Assembly: GCA_002441265.1 (NCBI GenBank)
Contig: DJVQ01000010.1
Coordinates: forward strand, 25,825 to 51,912
DNA from: Syntrophaceae bacterium UBA6252
Lineage (GTDB): Bacteria > Desulfobacterota > Syntrophia > Syntrophales > UBA6807
Length of the DNA: 26,088 nt
Reading direction: 5' to 3'
Each line of letters starts with the position of its first letter. Positions within the stretch are counted from its first letter, which is position 1. Shown here in pieces: positions 1 through 6,438 of the stretch. A model generated the notes under the pieces. The model did no database searches. It saw only the letters and a program-made list of their open reading frames with translations, and was not told the origin of the DNA. The position numbers and the translations under genes were made by a program.

Positions 1-171
1 CCGTTCGAAAAAGTGTTGATTTGACCTTTTTACGACTTCATCATTCCCTTGGGTGATTTCATTCATTACCCTTTTCATGAACTCTTTGTCAACGAATCGT
101 TGGGGCGTGAGGCAAAGAGGCGATAAAAGATTCGTTGATTCTCCCGCGACTCTGTGTTATTTCCCCGAAAC
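1..171. promoter_or_regulatory. Upstream region of the LysR gene with a 13-bp palindrome
   Basis: AT-richer than the rest of the window and without a convincing complete gene. It holds a perfect palindrome, CAACGA-A-TCGTTG, at 90-102. One half-site (TCGTTG) recurs at 132-137, between the palindrome and the regulator start. LysR-type proteins usually bind dyad sites upstream of their own gene and a divergent target, so this is a candidate operator. On the minus strand a frame starting with ATG at 78 stays open to the window edge (26 codons, beginning MKRVMNEITQ). It could be the start of a divergent gene. However, a TTGACA on the same strand at 87-92 would place transcription start downstream of that ATG, so I do not call it a CDS. 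Confidence 0.35.
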
Positions 172-1122
172 ATGGAACGAAAGCTGAAAAATATCACGCT
201 GCAGCAGCTGGAGGCGCTCGTCCTCCTCGTGGAAAACCGCAGTTTCAGCAAGGCGGCGAAACAGATGTTCATGACCCAGCCGTCGCTGACGAAACACATC
301 CGGAACCTGGAAGAGGAGGTGGGATCGAAGGTCGTCGACCGGAAGAGCCGGCTGCTCTCCCCGACGACGGAAGGAAAGGTCCTTTACGAATGTGGAAAGC
401 GGATTTTCCGGCTCGTCGACGAGGCCCACGACCGGCTGGAGCGGGAACGGGAAGCCGTGTCGGGAAATATCTGGATCAGCGCCAGCACCATCCCGGCAAC
501 GTACATCCTTCCCTCCGTCCTCAGGGCGTTTCTCGGGGAGCAGAAGGACATCCGCGTCCACATCCGGATGAACGACAGCGAGAAGACGGTGGGCATGGTC
601 CTGGACGAGGAAGTGGAGATCGGCTTCGTCGGCATGCCTGTGACCCACAGGAAGATCCACGGGGAACCCCTGTGGAGGGACGAACTCGTCCTGGCCGTCC
701 CGTCAAACCACCCCTGGGCGGGGTTGCCCTTCGTCCCCCTGGAGGACCTGATCCGGGAACCGTTCATTGCGAGGGAGCGGGGATCGGCCACCCGGGCCAT
801 TTTCGAGGAGTGCCTGGCGGCGAGGGGAGAAAAAGGGCTGTCCCGGTTCCGCGTCGTCTGCGAACTCGGAAGTTCCGAGGCGGTGAAAGAGGCCGTTCTC
901 GCGGGAGTGGGCGTTTCCGTCCTTTCCGTGTATGCCGTGGGCAGGGAACTGAAAGAGGGGACCCTGGCGACGGTGCCGATCCGGGAATGTCCTCTGGAAC
1001 GCTATTTCCACCTCATCTACAGGCAAAACCGGGAGTTCATGCCCTACCACCGGGTATTCATGGATTTTCTCCGGAAGCACGAACTGGAACCCCGCAACGG
1101 CGGAACTGAAGGGAAATCGTGA
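172..1122 (+). CDS. LysR-family transcriptional regulator
   Basis: A LysR-type DNA-binding regulator of about 316 residues, the usual family length. The N-terminal winged helix-turn-helix is clear: ITLQQLEALVLLVENRSFSK followed by AAKQMFMTQPSLTKHIRNLE matches the LysR HTH pattern. A linker helix (LVDEAHDRLERER) leads into a substrate-binding-like effector domain, with GNIWISASTIPATYILPSVL as its first strand and helix. I place the start at ATG 172. A GTG at 154 in the same frame would add six residues. Neither has a strong ribosome binding site. The stop codon overlaps the thrC start (GTGA at 1119-1122), so the two are probably co-transcribed and translationally coupled. The effector and targets cannot be read from the sequence; CysB/CbbR-like subfamilies are possible. 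The palindrome at 90-102 is a candidate autoregulatory site. Confidence 0.93.
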   Translation: MERKLKNITLQQLEALVLLVENRSFSKAAKQMFMTQPSLTKHIRNLEEEVGSKVVDRKSRLLSPTTEGKVLYECGKRIFRLVDEAHDRLEREREAVSGNIWISASTIPATYILPSVLRAFLGEQKDIRVHIRMNDSEKTVGMVLDEEVEIGFVGMPVTHRKIHGEPLWRDELVLAVPSNHPWAGLPFVPLEDLIREPFIARERGSATRAIFEECLAARGEKGLSRFRVVCELGSSEAVKEAVLAGVGVSVLSVYAVGRELKEGTLATVPIRECPLERYFHLIYRQNREFMPYHRVFMDFLRKHELEPRNGGTEGKS

Positions 1123-2510
1123 AAGAGGCCGTCCGTTACGTCAGCACGAACCGGGACCTCCGGGGCGTGGAGGGCATCGTGCCCTTCACGGAACGGGTCT
1201 CCTTCCGGGAGGCGCTCCTCCTGGGACAGGCCCCCGATGAAGGACTGTTCATGCCCGACCGGATTCCGGTCCTCTACCCTGACGAGATCCGCGCCTTCAG
1301 GGGGAGGCCCTACCGGGAGATCGCGCTTTTCGTGGCCCTGGCCTTCCTGGAGCATGAAATCGGCCGGGAGGACCTCCGCCGGATCGTGGACGACTCCTAC
1401 GACTTTCCCGTTCCCCTGGAACGGGCCGGGGAGGGCACGTACCTCATGCGCCTGGACCGGGGTCCCACAGCGTCCTTCAAGGATTTCGCGGCCCGGATGA
1501 TGGCGCGGCTCATGAGCCATTTCCGGGGCCGGGACGCAAGGCTCAACGTTCTCGTGGCCACTTCCGGCGATACGGGAAGCGCCGTCGGGGACGCCTTCCG
1601 GGGAGTCGAGGGGATCGACGTCCGGATTCTCTACCCGAGAAACGAGGTCAGCGGCCGCCAGAAAAAGCAGCTCGACACGATCGGAGGCAACGTCCAGGCT
1701 CTTTCCATTGATGGAAAATTCGACGACTGCCAGAACCTGGTGAAGCGGGCCTTTGCCGATCCCGAATTCGAGCGCTTCCACCTCACCTCGGCGAACTCGA
1801 TCAACTTCGGCCGGATTCTTCCCCAGATGATCTACTACGTTTACGCCTACTCCGAACTCTGCGAAAAGGACGGGCGGATCGTCTTCTCCGTTCCCTCGGG
1901 AAACTTCGGCGACGCCCTGGGCTGCGAGTATGCCAGAAGGATGGGACTGCCCGTCCGCAAGCTCGTCATGGCGACCAACGAAAACGACGAATTCCCCCGG
2001 TTCCTCGACAGCGGCGTCTACAAGAAGGTGTCGCCGTCGCGGGCCTGCCTTTCCAATGCCATGAACGTGGGGCACCCGAGCAACCTCGCCCGTTTCTTCG
2101 ACCTGTACGGGGGAACGGTGGACCGGACGGGGAACGTGTTCCGGTATCCCGACCGGGACGAGATGAGAAAGCACATTTTCTCCGTCGCGGTGTCCGACGG
2201 GGAGACGAAGGAGACCCTCAGGGAGGTTTACCGGCGCCTGGGTATCCTTCTCGAACCGCACGGGGCGGTGGGCTGGAAAGGCCTGGAGGTTTTTCTGAAA
2301 AAGGAACGCCTCGGCGGCGACACCGCCGTCGTTCTCGAAACGGCCCATCCCGCCAAGTTTCCCGGCGAAATCATCGACCTTCTGGGGATCACCCCCGAAC
2401 TGCCCGAGAGCCTCAAAGACCTGGACGAACGGTCGGGGGAAGCGGTGGAACTCCCCGCGGATTATCCGACGATCCGGAATTTCCTGCTCGACACCCTTCG
2501 AACCCGGTAG
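1119..2510 (+). CDS. thrC: Threonine synthase
   Basis: Pyridoxal-phosphate enzyme that converts O-phospho-L-homoserine to L-threonine, the last step of threonine synthesis; cytosolic. At 463 residues it has the length of the long bacterial/fungal ThrC type. The N-terminal region contains GLFMPDRIPVL, typical of this type. The cofactor lysine is K121 in the motif GPTASFKDFAAR. The phosphate-binding loop follows as VATSGDTGSAV, then the SGNFGDALG and ETAHPAKFP motifs of the family. Translation starts at a GTG that overlaps the stop of the LysR gene. No other threonine-pathway gene is adjacent. Nothing suggests truncation. Confidence 0.96.
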   Translation: MKEAVRYVSTNRDLRGVEGIVPFTERVSFREALLLGQAPDEGLFMPDRIPVLYPDEIRAFRGRPYREIALFVALAFLEHEIGREDLRRIVDDSYDFPVPLERAGEGTYLMRLDRGPTASFKDFAARMMARLMSHFRGRDARLNVLVATSGDTGSAVGDAFRGVEGIDVRILYPRNEVSGRQKKQLDTIGGNVQALSIDGKFDDCQNLVKRAFADPEFERFHLTSANSINFGRILPQMIYYVYAYSELCEKDGRIVFSVPSGNFGDALGCEYARRMGLPVRKLVMATNENDEFPRFLDSGVYKKVSPSRACLSNAMNVGHPSNLARFFDLYGGTVDRTGNVFRYPDRDEMRKHIFSVAVSDGETKETLREVYRRLGILLEPHGAVGWKGLEVFLKKERLGGDTAVVLETAHPAKFPGEIIDLLGITPELPESLKDLDERSGEAVELPADYPTIRNFLLDTLRTR

Positions 2511-2528
2511 TGCCGACCCCCGTTTTCC

Positions 2529-2559
2529 CTGTAACCGACGGCCTCGAATTTCGTTATAC
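2529..2559 (+). promoter_or_regulatory. Candidate ECF-sigma promoter (autoregulatory)
   Basis: CTGTAACC at 2529-2536, a 15-base spacer, then CGTTATAC at 2552-2559. An AAC-containing -35 and a CGT-containing -10 are the hallmark of ECF promoters. The same bipartite sequence with the same spacer occurs at 5330-5360. The start of transcription would fall around 2563-2567, at or next to the ATG at 2568. Confidence 0.72.
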
Positions 2560-2567
2560 TTATAGCC

Positions 2568-3038
2568 ATGGGTGATTTCGGGTCCTTTTATCTGCGTCAC
2601 CGGAAGGAACTTTTTCACTATCTCCTCAGGATGACCGGTGACGCAGCCCTTTCGGAAGACCTGCTCCAGGAAAGTTTCACCCGCTTCCTGGATCGTTACG
2701 GCCGGGAGGATCCGACTCTTCCGCTTCTCTTCACCATCGCCCGAAACGCCCTCTTCGATCACTGGAGGAAGCGGAGGCCCCTGCCTTCCGGGGACTGGTC
2801 CGGCGAGACGGGCGGGGAAAACCCGGAAGAGGGGGTGATCGTCCGGGAGGAGGCCCGCGCCGTGCTCCGGGCCCTGGGGACCCTGCCGGAGGACGAGCGG
2901 GACCTGCTGTCCTTGGCCGTGACGGGCGGCCTGTCCTACCGGGAGATCGCCGCCGTGTCAGGCCTGTCGGAAGGGAACATCAAGGTGAGGATCCACAGGG
3001 CGAGACGGAAACTGAGAGACCTGTTGAGGGAAGAATAG
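2568..3038 (+). CDS. ECF-type RNA polymerase sigma factor
   Basis: Alternative sigma factor of 156 residues with only regions 2 and 4, the ECF architecture. Region 2 covers about residues 5-70 (RHRKELFHYLLRMTGDAALS, then EDLLQESFTRFLDRYG, ending in the -10-reading FTIARNALFDHWRKRR). Region 4 covers about 97-152, with the helix-turn-helix LSYREIAAVSGLSEGNIKVR and the typical RIHRARRKLRDLL end. There is no Shine-Dalgarno sequence before the ATG, and the putative promoter ends eight bases upstream, so the message is probably leaderless. The start cannot be moved to the next ATG because region 2 would be lost. The gene is first in an operon with an anti-sigma factor, a lipoprotein and a secreted protein, and probably drives its own promoter. 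The exact ECF group is not identified. Confidence 0.93.
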   Translation: MGDFGSFYLRHRKELFHYLLRMTGDAALSEDLLQESFTRFLDRYGREDPTLPLLFTIARNALFDHWRKRRPLPSGDWSGETGGENPEEGVIVREEARAVLRALGTLPEDERDLLSLAVTGGLSYREIAAVSGLSEGNIKVRIHRARRKLRDLLREE

Positions 3039-3040
3039 AA

Positions 3041-3604
3041 ATGAAAGAGGAATGGATCAGCCAGTTCATCGACGACGAACTGACCCTGGACGAGAAGATC
3101 GCCTTCGTCGGGACGGTTCATGAAGACGGTCCTTTTCGCGAGGAATGCCTGGACCTGCTCCGCCAGGAAAAGCGCCTCCGGGAACCCCCGTCGCGGGACG
3201 TCCCCATGCCCGCACTTTCCCCCCGGCCAAGGCGGAGCCTTCTTTCTTTCCGGCCCCTGCAGTGGGCCCTCGTTCTTCTCGTTGCGGGAGTCGCCCTGGT
3301 GCTGGCGAGGAACCTGTCACCGCCGGCGAAGGAGGCGAACGTCCCGTACCGGTTCGTCGTCTACCAGCCCGGCGCGGACCGGGTGGAAATCGCCGGGACC
3401 TTCACCGGCTGGGACCGGGTTTCCCTGAAGCGGTCGGGAAATTCCGGCTACTGGGAAATCGTCCTTTCCCTCCCGCCGGTCGAGCATCGATACTCCTATG
3501 TCATCGACGGGGAAAGGACCATGTCCGATCCGACGGTGCCCGGACGGGAACGGGACGATTTCGGCGGGGAGAATTCCATTATCCCCCCTGGAGGAATGGC
3601 ATGA
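3041..3604 (+). CDS. Membrane anti-sigma factor with extracytoplasmic CBM48/AMPK-like domain
   Basis: A 187-residue protein that probably holds the upstream ECF sigma factor inactive. Residues 3-47 resemble an anti-sigma domain (EWISQFIDDELTLDEK followed by helices), but without the His/Cys zinc motif. Residues about 74-90 form one membrane helix (LQWALVLLVAGVALVLA), which places residues 101-181 outside the cytoplasm. That part looks like the early-set/glycogen-binding fold (CBM48, AMPK beta): VEIAGTFTGWDRVSL, then GYWEIVLSLPP, HRYSYVIDGE and DDFGGENSI. Both tryptophans expected of a sugar platform are present (GWD and YWE). It begins two bases after the sigma stop and overlaps the lipoprotein start (ATGA at 3601-3604). 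The anti-sigma role is inferred from position and architecture; the ligand is unknown. Confidence 0.8.
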   Translation: MKEEWISQFIDDELTLDEKIAFVGTVHEDGPFREECLDLLRQEKRLREPPSRDVPMPALSPRPRRSLLSFRPLQWALVLLVAGVALVLARNLSPPAKEANVPYRFVVYQPGADRVEIAGTFTGWDRVSLKRSGNSGYWEIVLSLPPVEHRYSYVIDGERTMSDPTVPGRERDDFGGENSIIPPGGMA

Positions 3605-3942
3605 GGAAATCCCGCCGTCTGCCGCTCCTTGCCGCCGCCCTTTTCCTGGTCGTTTTTCTCGCCGGATGCGCGGGTCATTATTTCCGGGAGAGCGAAAAGG
3701 GAACGTACGTGTATCTGAAATACCGGGGGGCGAAGTCCGTCTTTTTCGCCTGTTCCCTGGACCGGTTCCGGCTTCACGCGGCCGAACCGGCAGGCCGCGA
3801 CCTCTGGAAGGTGGAGATTCCACCCGGGTCGGGCTTTTCCTACTTTTACGTCATCGACGGCCGGACCTACATGCCCCCCTGCCCCCTGAAGGAGAGGGAC
3901 GACTTCGGTTCGGAAAACTGCATCTATATGAGGGGAGTGTGA
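3601..3942 (+). CDS. Small lipoprotein with a diverged CBM48-like domain
   Basis: A 113-residue predicted lipoprotein. Residues 1-22 are a signal peptide (basic MRKSRR, then a hydrophobic core), ending in the lipobox LAGC with the lipidated cysteine at 23. Alanine at +2 suggests outer-membrane sorting. The mature part resembles the extracytoplasmic domain of the preceding protein: both share a Y-VIDG strand and a closing ERDDFG-EN-I block. The GxFxGWD segment of the neighbour is replaced by ACSLDRF, so the first sugar-platform tryptophan is missing; a DLWKVEI segment keeps the second. The start is ATG 3601, overlapping the previous stop. It may be a partner, decoy or structural relative of the sensor domain; this is inference. 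Confidence 0.82.
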   Translation: MRKSRRLPLLAAALFLVVFLAGCAGHYFRESEKGTYVYLKYRGAKSVFFACSLDRFRLHAAEPAGRDLWKVEIPPGSGFSYFYVIDGRTYMPPCPLKERDDFGSENCIYMRGV

Positions 3943-3944
3943 CC

Positions 3945-5174
3945 ATGGGTTTCTTGAATCGTTCCGCAGCGGGGAACGCGGTCGGGAGGGCAACGGTGAG
4001 CGCCGTCGCTCTTCTCGTTTTCCTGATTCCCGTTCAGTTCCTTCTCTTTCCTGCCGGTGCCGCGGCGGCGCCGCGGGAAAACGTCCGGGAGGAAACGGCG
4101 CGCCTGGCAGGGATGGGGCTCGGAGAGAGGGACGCCGTGGAAATGGCCGAAGCCATGGAAAAAGGGAAGTTTGACGATCCCTCGAGAGTAAAGGTCAGGG
4201 AAATGGTCCGGGAATCGCTTGCCCGGGGGATCCCCCTGTCCCCCCTGATCGGCAAGATGAACGAAGGAACGGCAAAAGGGGTCGGCGCCCGGGAAATCGT
4301 CCGCGCCATGGACAGGGTCCGGTCCCGATACGGGTTCGCCTTTGGGGAGACCGGGAAAATGGGGTTTCCCGGAGCGGAAACGGGGCGGCTGGCGGAAATC
4401 GTCGCCGCGGGACTTGCGGCGGGAATGACGGAGAAGGACATGACGGCGGTCCTTGGGGCTCTTCCGGGGAAGGCGGCCGCGGGGAAGAGCGGGGACCGGT
4501 TCCGGGTCACCGAGGAGACCGTCCTGGTCGCGAGGGATATGGCCCGTTTCGGCGTGTCCTCGCCGGTTGTGGCGGAAACGGTCCTCGGCGCCCTGGTGCA
4601 GGGATACACGGTGACGGAACTGGAAGCGCTGAGAGACGCTTTCGTTGACCGTGCCCGCTATGAATCCCCCGAGGGGATCGCCCGCAGTTACGGGGAAGCC
4701 ATCGGACGCGGCGTCCGGGGAGGACAGTTGGGAAGCGGCGCGTCCTCAGGGGGAGGCGGCGGTTCAGGGAGCGGCGATGCAGGCGGCGGCTCCGGCAGTG
4801 GAAGCTCCGGCGGAGACTCGGGGAGCGGCGGTTCCGGCGGCGATTCCGGGAGCGGGAGTTCCGGCGGAGACTCGGGGAGCGGCGGTTCCGGCGGCGATTC
4901 CGGCAGTGGCGGCTCCGGAGGAGACTCGGGGAGCGGCGGTTCCGGCGGTGATTCAGGGAGCGGAAGCTCCGGTGGAGACTCGGGGAGCGGCGGTTCCGGC
5001 GGTGATTCAGGGAGCGGAAGCTCCGGCGGAGACGCTGGCAGCAGTGGTTCCAGTGGCGGTTCAGGGAGCGGAAGCTCCGGCGGCGGCTCGGGCAGCGGTG
5101 GTTCCGGTAGCGGCTCAGGGAGCGGAAGCTCCGGTGGCGGCTCGGGCAGCGGCGGTGCCGGCGGTTCGATTTGA
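3945..5174 (+). CDS. Secreted protein with helical N-terminal domain and Gly/Ser/Asp repeat tail
   Basis: A 409-residue protein of unknown function. Residues 1 to about 42 are a signal peptide with a long hydrophobic core and an AAAA cleavage region. Residues about 45-260 are predicted helical and rich in Glu, Arg and Ala; segments such as LARGIPLSPLIGKMNEGTAK and AAGLAAGMTEKDMTAVLGAL look like short helical repeats. From about residue 263 to the end the chain is almost only Gly, Ser and a few Asp, with nine consecutive 9-residue units of the form GGDSGSG[G/S]S at residues 289-369. No sorting signal or membrane segment is seen at the C-terminus. The start at ATG 3945 follows the lipoprotein stop by two bases, making this the last gene of the sigma-factor operon. 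The tail could act as a flexible surface spacer; that is a guess. Confidence 0.85.
   Translation: MGFLNRSAAGNAVGRATVSAVALLVFLIPVQFLLFPAGAAAAPRENVREETARLAGMGLGERDAVEMAEAMEKGKFDDPSRVKVREMVRESLARGIPLSPLIGKMNEGTAKGVGAREIVRAMDRVRSRYGFAFGETGKMGFPGAETGRLAEIVAAGLAAGMTEKDMTAVLGALPGKAAAGKSGDRFRVTEETVLVARDMARFGVSSPVVAETVLGALVQGYTVTELEALRDAFVDRARYESPEGIARSYGEAIGRGVRGGQLGSGASSGGGGGSGSGDAGGGSGSGSSGGDSGSGGSGGDSGSGSSGGDSGSGGSGGDSGSGGSGGDSGSGGSGGDSGSGSSGGDSGSGGSGGDSGSGSSGGDAGSSGSSGGSGSGSSGGGSGSGGSGSGSGSGSSGGGSGSGGAGGSI
4809..5051 (+). repeat. Nine tandem 27-bp units coding a Gly/Ser/Asp repeat
   Basis: Nine in-frame 27-bp units (243 bp). The first eight encode GGDSGSG followed by GS or SS; the ninth has decayed to GGDAGSS. 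Synonymous differences such as ggcggagactcg versus ggcggtgattca alternate along the array, which suggests growth by copying of 27- or 54-bp blocks. Less regular Gly/Ser codons continue to the stop at 5174. All forward frames are open here because of the composition, producing spurious ORFs. Confidence 0.9.
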
Positions 5175-5252
5175 ACCCCGGAACCCCGTACGACCGTCAA
5201 GGGCCTCGAACCGGCGCGGAGGCGCTTCCGGGCCGGCGGGGGAAGGAATGAG

Positions 5253-5311
5253 GGGGCGGTGCCAAACGCCCCTGTCGCGGGGAGACCTTGAGGAAAGGGC
5301 TCCCTTTTTTT
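5253..5311 (+). terminator. Probable terminator of the sigma-factor operon
   Basis: A first hairpin, GGGGCG at 5253-5258 paired with CGCCCC at 5267-5272, is followed by a second stem, AAAGG-GCTC-CCTTT at 5294-5307, which runs into seven T residues (5305-5311). It lies between the secreted-protein stop at 5174 and the next promoter at 5330, as expected for a rho-independent terminator. Confidence 0.6.
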
Positions 5312-5329
5312 ATCGGGCCGGTGAAAAAA

Positions 5330-5360
5330 CTGTAACCTTGACCTCCCTGGTTCGTTCTAC
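5330..5360 (+). promoter_or_regulatory. Second copy of the candidate ECF-sigma promoter
   Basis: CTGTAACC at 5330-5337, a 15-base spacer, then CGTTCTAC at 5353-5360. It matches the site at 2529-2559 at 15 of 16 element positions and in spacer length, while the spacers differ. It lies about 25 bases upstream of the ATG at 5386, leaving room for a short leader with a GGAGGA ribosome binding site. Confidence 0.72.
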
Positions 5361-5385
5361 CGGAAAAAAACCGGGAGGATGAAAC

Positions 5386-5979
5386 ATGATGAAAAAAGTA
5401 ATGCTTCCGATGCTTGCATTCGCTCTGGCATGCCTGATCCACGGCACCCCCGCCGCGGCGGCATACGGTGAAGGCAGCGGGGACGGTCCCCTGTGCTCCG
5501 TCGTGGAGGTTTTCACAGGTCTCGAGGGGACGATCGAGGATTGTCTCGAAAGCGGCGGCGGACTGGTTCTCCTGACAGCGGACGGAGAAGTGGTCGTATA
5601 CGGCATCGGCCCGTCCTGGTACTGGGAGTCCCTGGGCGTGGAGAAGCCGGCCGTGGGCGACACCATCACCGTTTCCGGTTACATCGTCGACTGCGGCGGT
5701 GTGGAGCGGTACATCCTGACATCGGTCGATGTCCCCGGCGAAGGGGACGAAACGGTGACCGTGCCGCTCCGGGACGCCGAAACGGGCATGCCGCTCTGGA
5801 GAAGCGCGGGGAGAACGGGCGATTCCTCTTACGGCCCGGGATACGGACAGGACGCTGAAAACGGCGGATACGGCCCGGCGTACGGCATGAACGACGAAAG
5901 CACCGGCACCTATGGTTCCTGCTACGGGAACTGCGGTGAAAGCGCCTCCCAGGGAAGCGGAGCGGGAGGAAGGAAATAG
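5386..5979 (+). CDS. Secreted protein with small beta-rich domain and Gly/Tyr-rich tail
   Basis: A 197-residue exported protein. Residues 1-26 are a signal peptide ending in AAAA. Residues about 36-120 alternate short beta strands (GLEGTIEDCLESGGGLVLLT, VVVYGIGPSWYWESLGV, KPAVGDTITVSGYIVDC), consistent with a small OB-fold-like barrel. That assignment is by pattern only. Two cysteine pairs (C37/C53 or C103, and C179/C183) could form disulfides. Residues 147-197 are low complexity with repeated GYG and YGP/PGYG/PAYG. GGAGGA lies eight bases before the first ATG (5386); a second ATG follows at once (5389). It has its own putative ECF promoter, a terminator before it and a strong terminator after it, so it is a single-gene unit in the same regulon as the sigma factor. 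Confidence 0.85.
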   Translation: MMKKVMLPMLAFALACLIHGTPAAAAYGEGSGDGPLCSVVEVFTGLEGTIEDCLESGGGLVLLTADGEVVVYGIGPSWYWESLGVEKPAVGDTITVSGYIVDCGGVERYILTSVDVPGEGDETVTVPLRDAETGMPLWRSAGRTGDSSYGPGYGQDAENGGYGPAYGMNDESTGTYGSCYGNCGESASQGSGAGGRK

Positions 5980-6017
5980 CGCCGGACCTCCAAAATGCGG
6001 TTTTCGCTTCATGAAAG

Positions 6018-6060
6018 AACCGGCAGCGGTTTCAGTGGTTGAAACCCTGCCGGTTTTTCT
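6018..6060 (+). terminator. Strong rho-independent terminator
   Basis: A near-perfect hairpin. AACCGGCAG pairs with CTGCCGGTT, and inside it GGTTTCA pairs with TGAAACC around a short GTGGT loop. A T-run (TTTTTCT) follows. It ends the transcript of the 5386-5979 gene. Confidence 0.88.
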
Positions 6061-6143
6061 GTTATGGAGGGAAAAAAGGAGAACGGGAACGTATCCGCCG
6101 CCCGATTCCCGGCGGCCGGGACGGACCATGGAGGTTGGATGTC

Positions 6144-6296
6144 GTGAAAACGGAAGACGATGACCTGGACATCTTCGAGGAGCTTTCCAGGGACCGGGAC
6201 GCCCAGAGGGACAAGAAATATCAGGAAGATCTGAAAGGGGCGGCGATCAAGCCGCTCAACATCGTCGACACCGGCGAGGAATGCGTCGGGGGGTGA
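6144..6296 (+). CDS. Small acidic hypothetical protein
   Basis: A 50-residue ORF starting at GTG 6144, with GGAGG at 6130-6134 nine bases upstream. The product is charged (MKTEDDDLDIFEELSRDRDA at the start) with a predicted helix, ending in IKPLNIVDTGEECVGG. There is no signal peptide or membrane segment. I do not recognise it. The good ribosome binding site and protein-like composition favour a real gene, but it is short and isolated between a terminator and a convergent gene. Confidence 0.5.
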   Translation: MKTEDDDLDIFEELSRDRDAQRDKKYQEDLKGAAIKPLNIVDTGEECVGG

Positions 6297-6438
6297 AAGG
6301 TCCCCACGTAAGGATGGTCCGGCGGACCGTCCCCAATTCGGTTTGATGTTCCTTCCCCTGTTTCCCGGGGATTCCGGTTCGTGCGTCCGGCATGGGGTCC
6401 GGGCGTCACGGGGCCGTTTCCGGGTTCACCGGGGGCCT

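Noticed and set aside
1..78. Possible start of a divergent gene on the minus strand
   Set aside because: There are only 26 open codons, codon use is unlike the neighbours, there is no good ribosome binding site, and a TTGACA on the same strand conflicts with that start. It could be real if the frame continues beyond the window.
2480..2520. TTCGAAC-like T-loop resembling a tRNA end
   Set aside because: The flanking bases do not form the five-pair T stem, and the site is the end of thrC. No other tRNA signature was seen in the window.
1044..2762. 572-residue minus-strand open frame across thrC
   Set aside because: It is antisense to a clear threonine synthase. Long antisense frames are common at this GC content, and its sequence shows no family motif.
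5175..5329. Possible riboswitch between the repeat protein and the next gene
   Set aside because: I compared it by eye with the cyclic-di-GMP, fluoride, THF and ZTP patterns and found no match. The hairpins are better explained as a terminator, and the next promoter starts downstream of them.
4645..5382. 245-residue Ala/Val/Pro-rich frame over the Gly/Ser repeat
   Set aside because: It is an alternative frame of the same tandem repeat with no signal peptide or ribosome binding site. The frame with the signal peptide is the real one.
5676..5690. GGTTAC as an inverted third copy of the ECF -35 element
   Set aside because: It lies inside the coding region of the 5386-5979 gene and has no CGTT element at the right distance.
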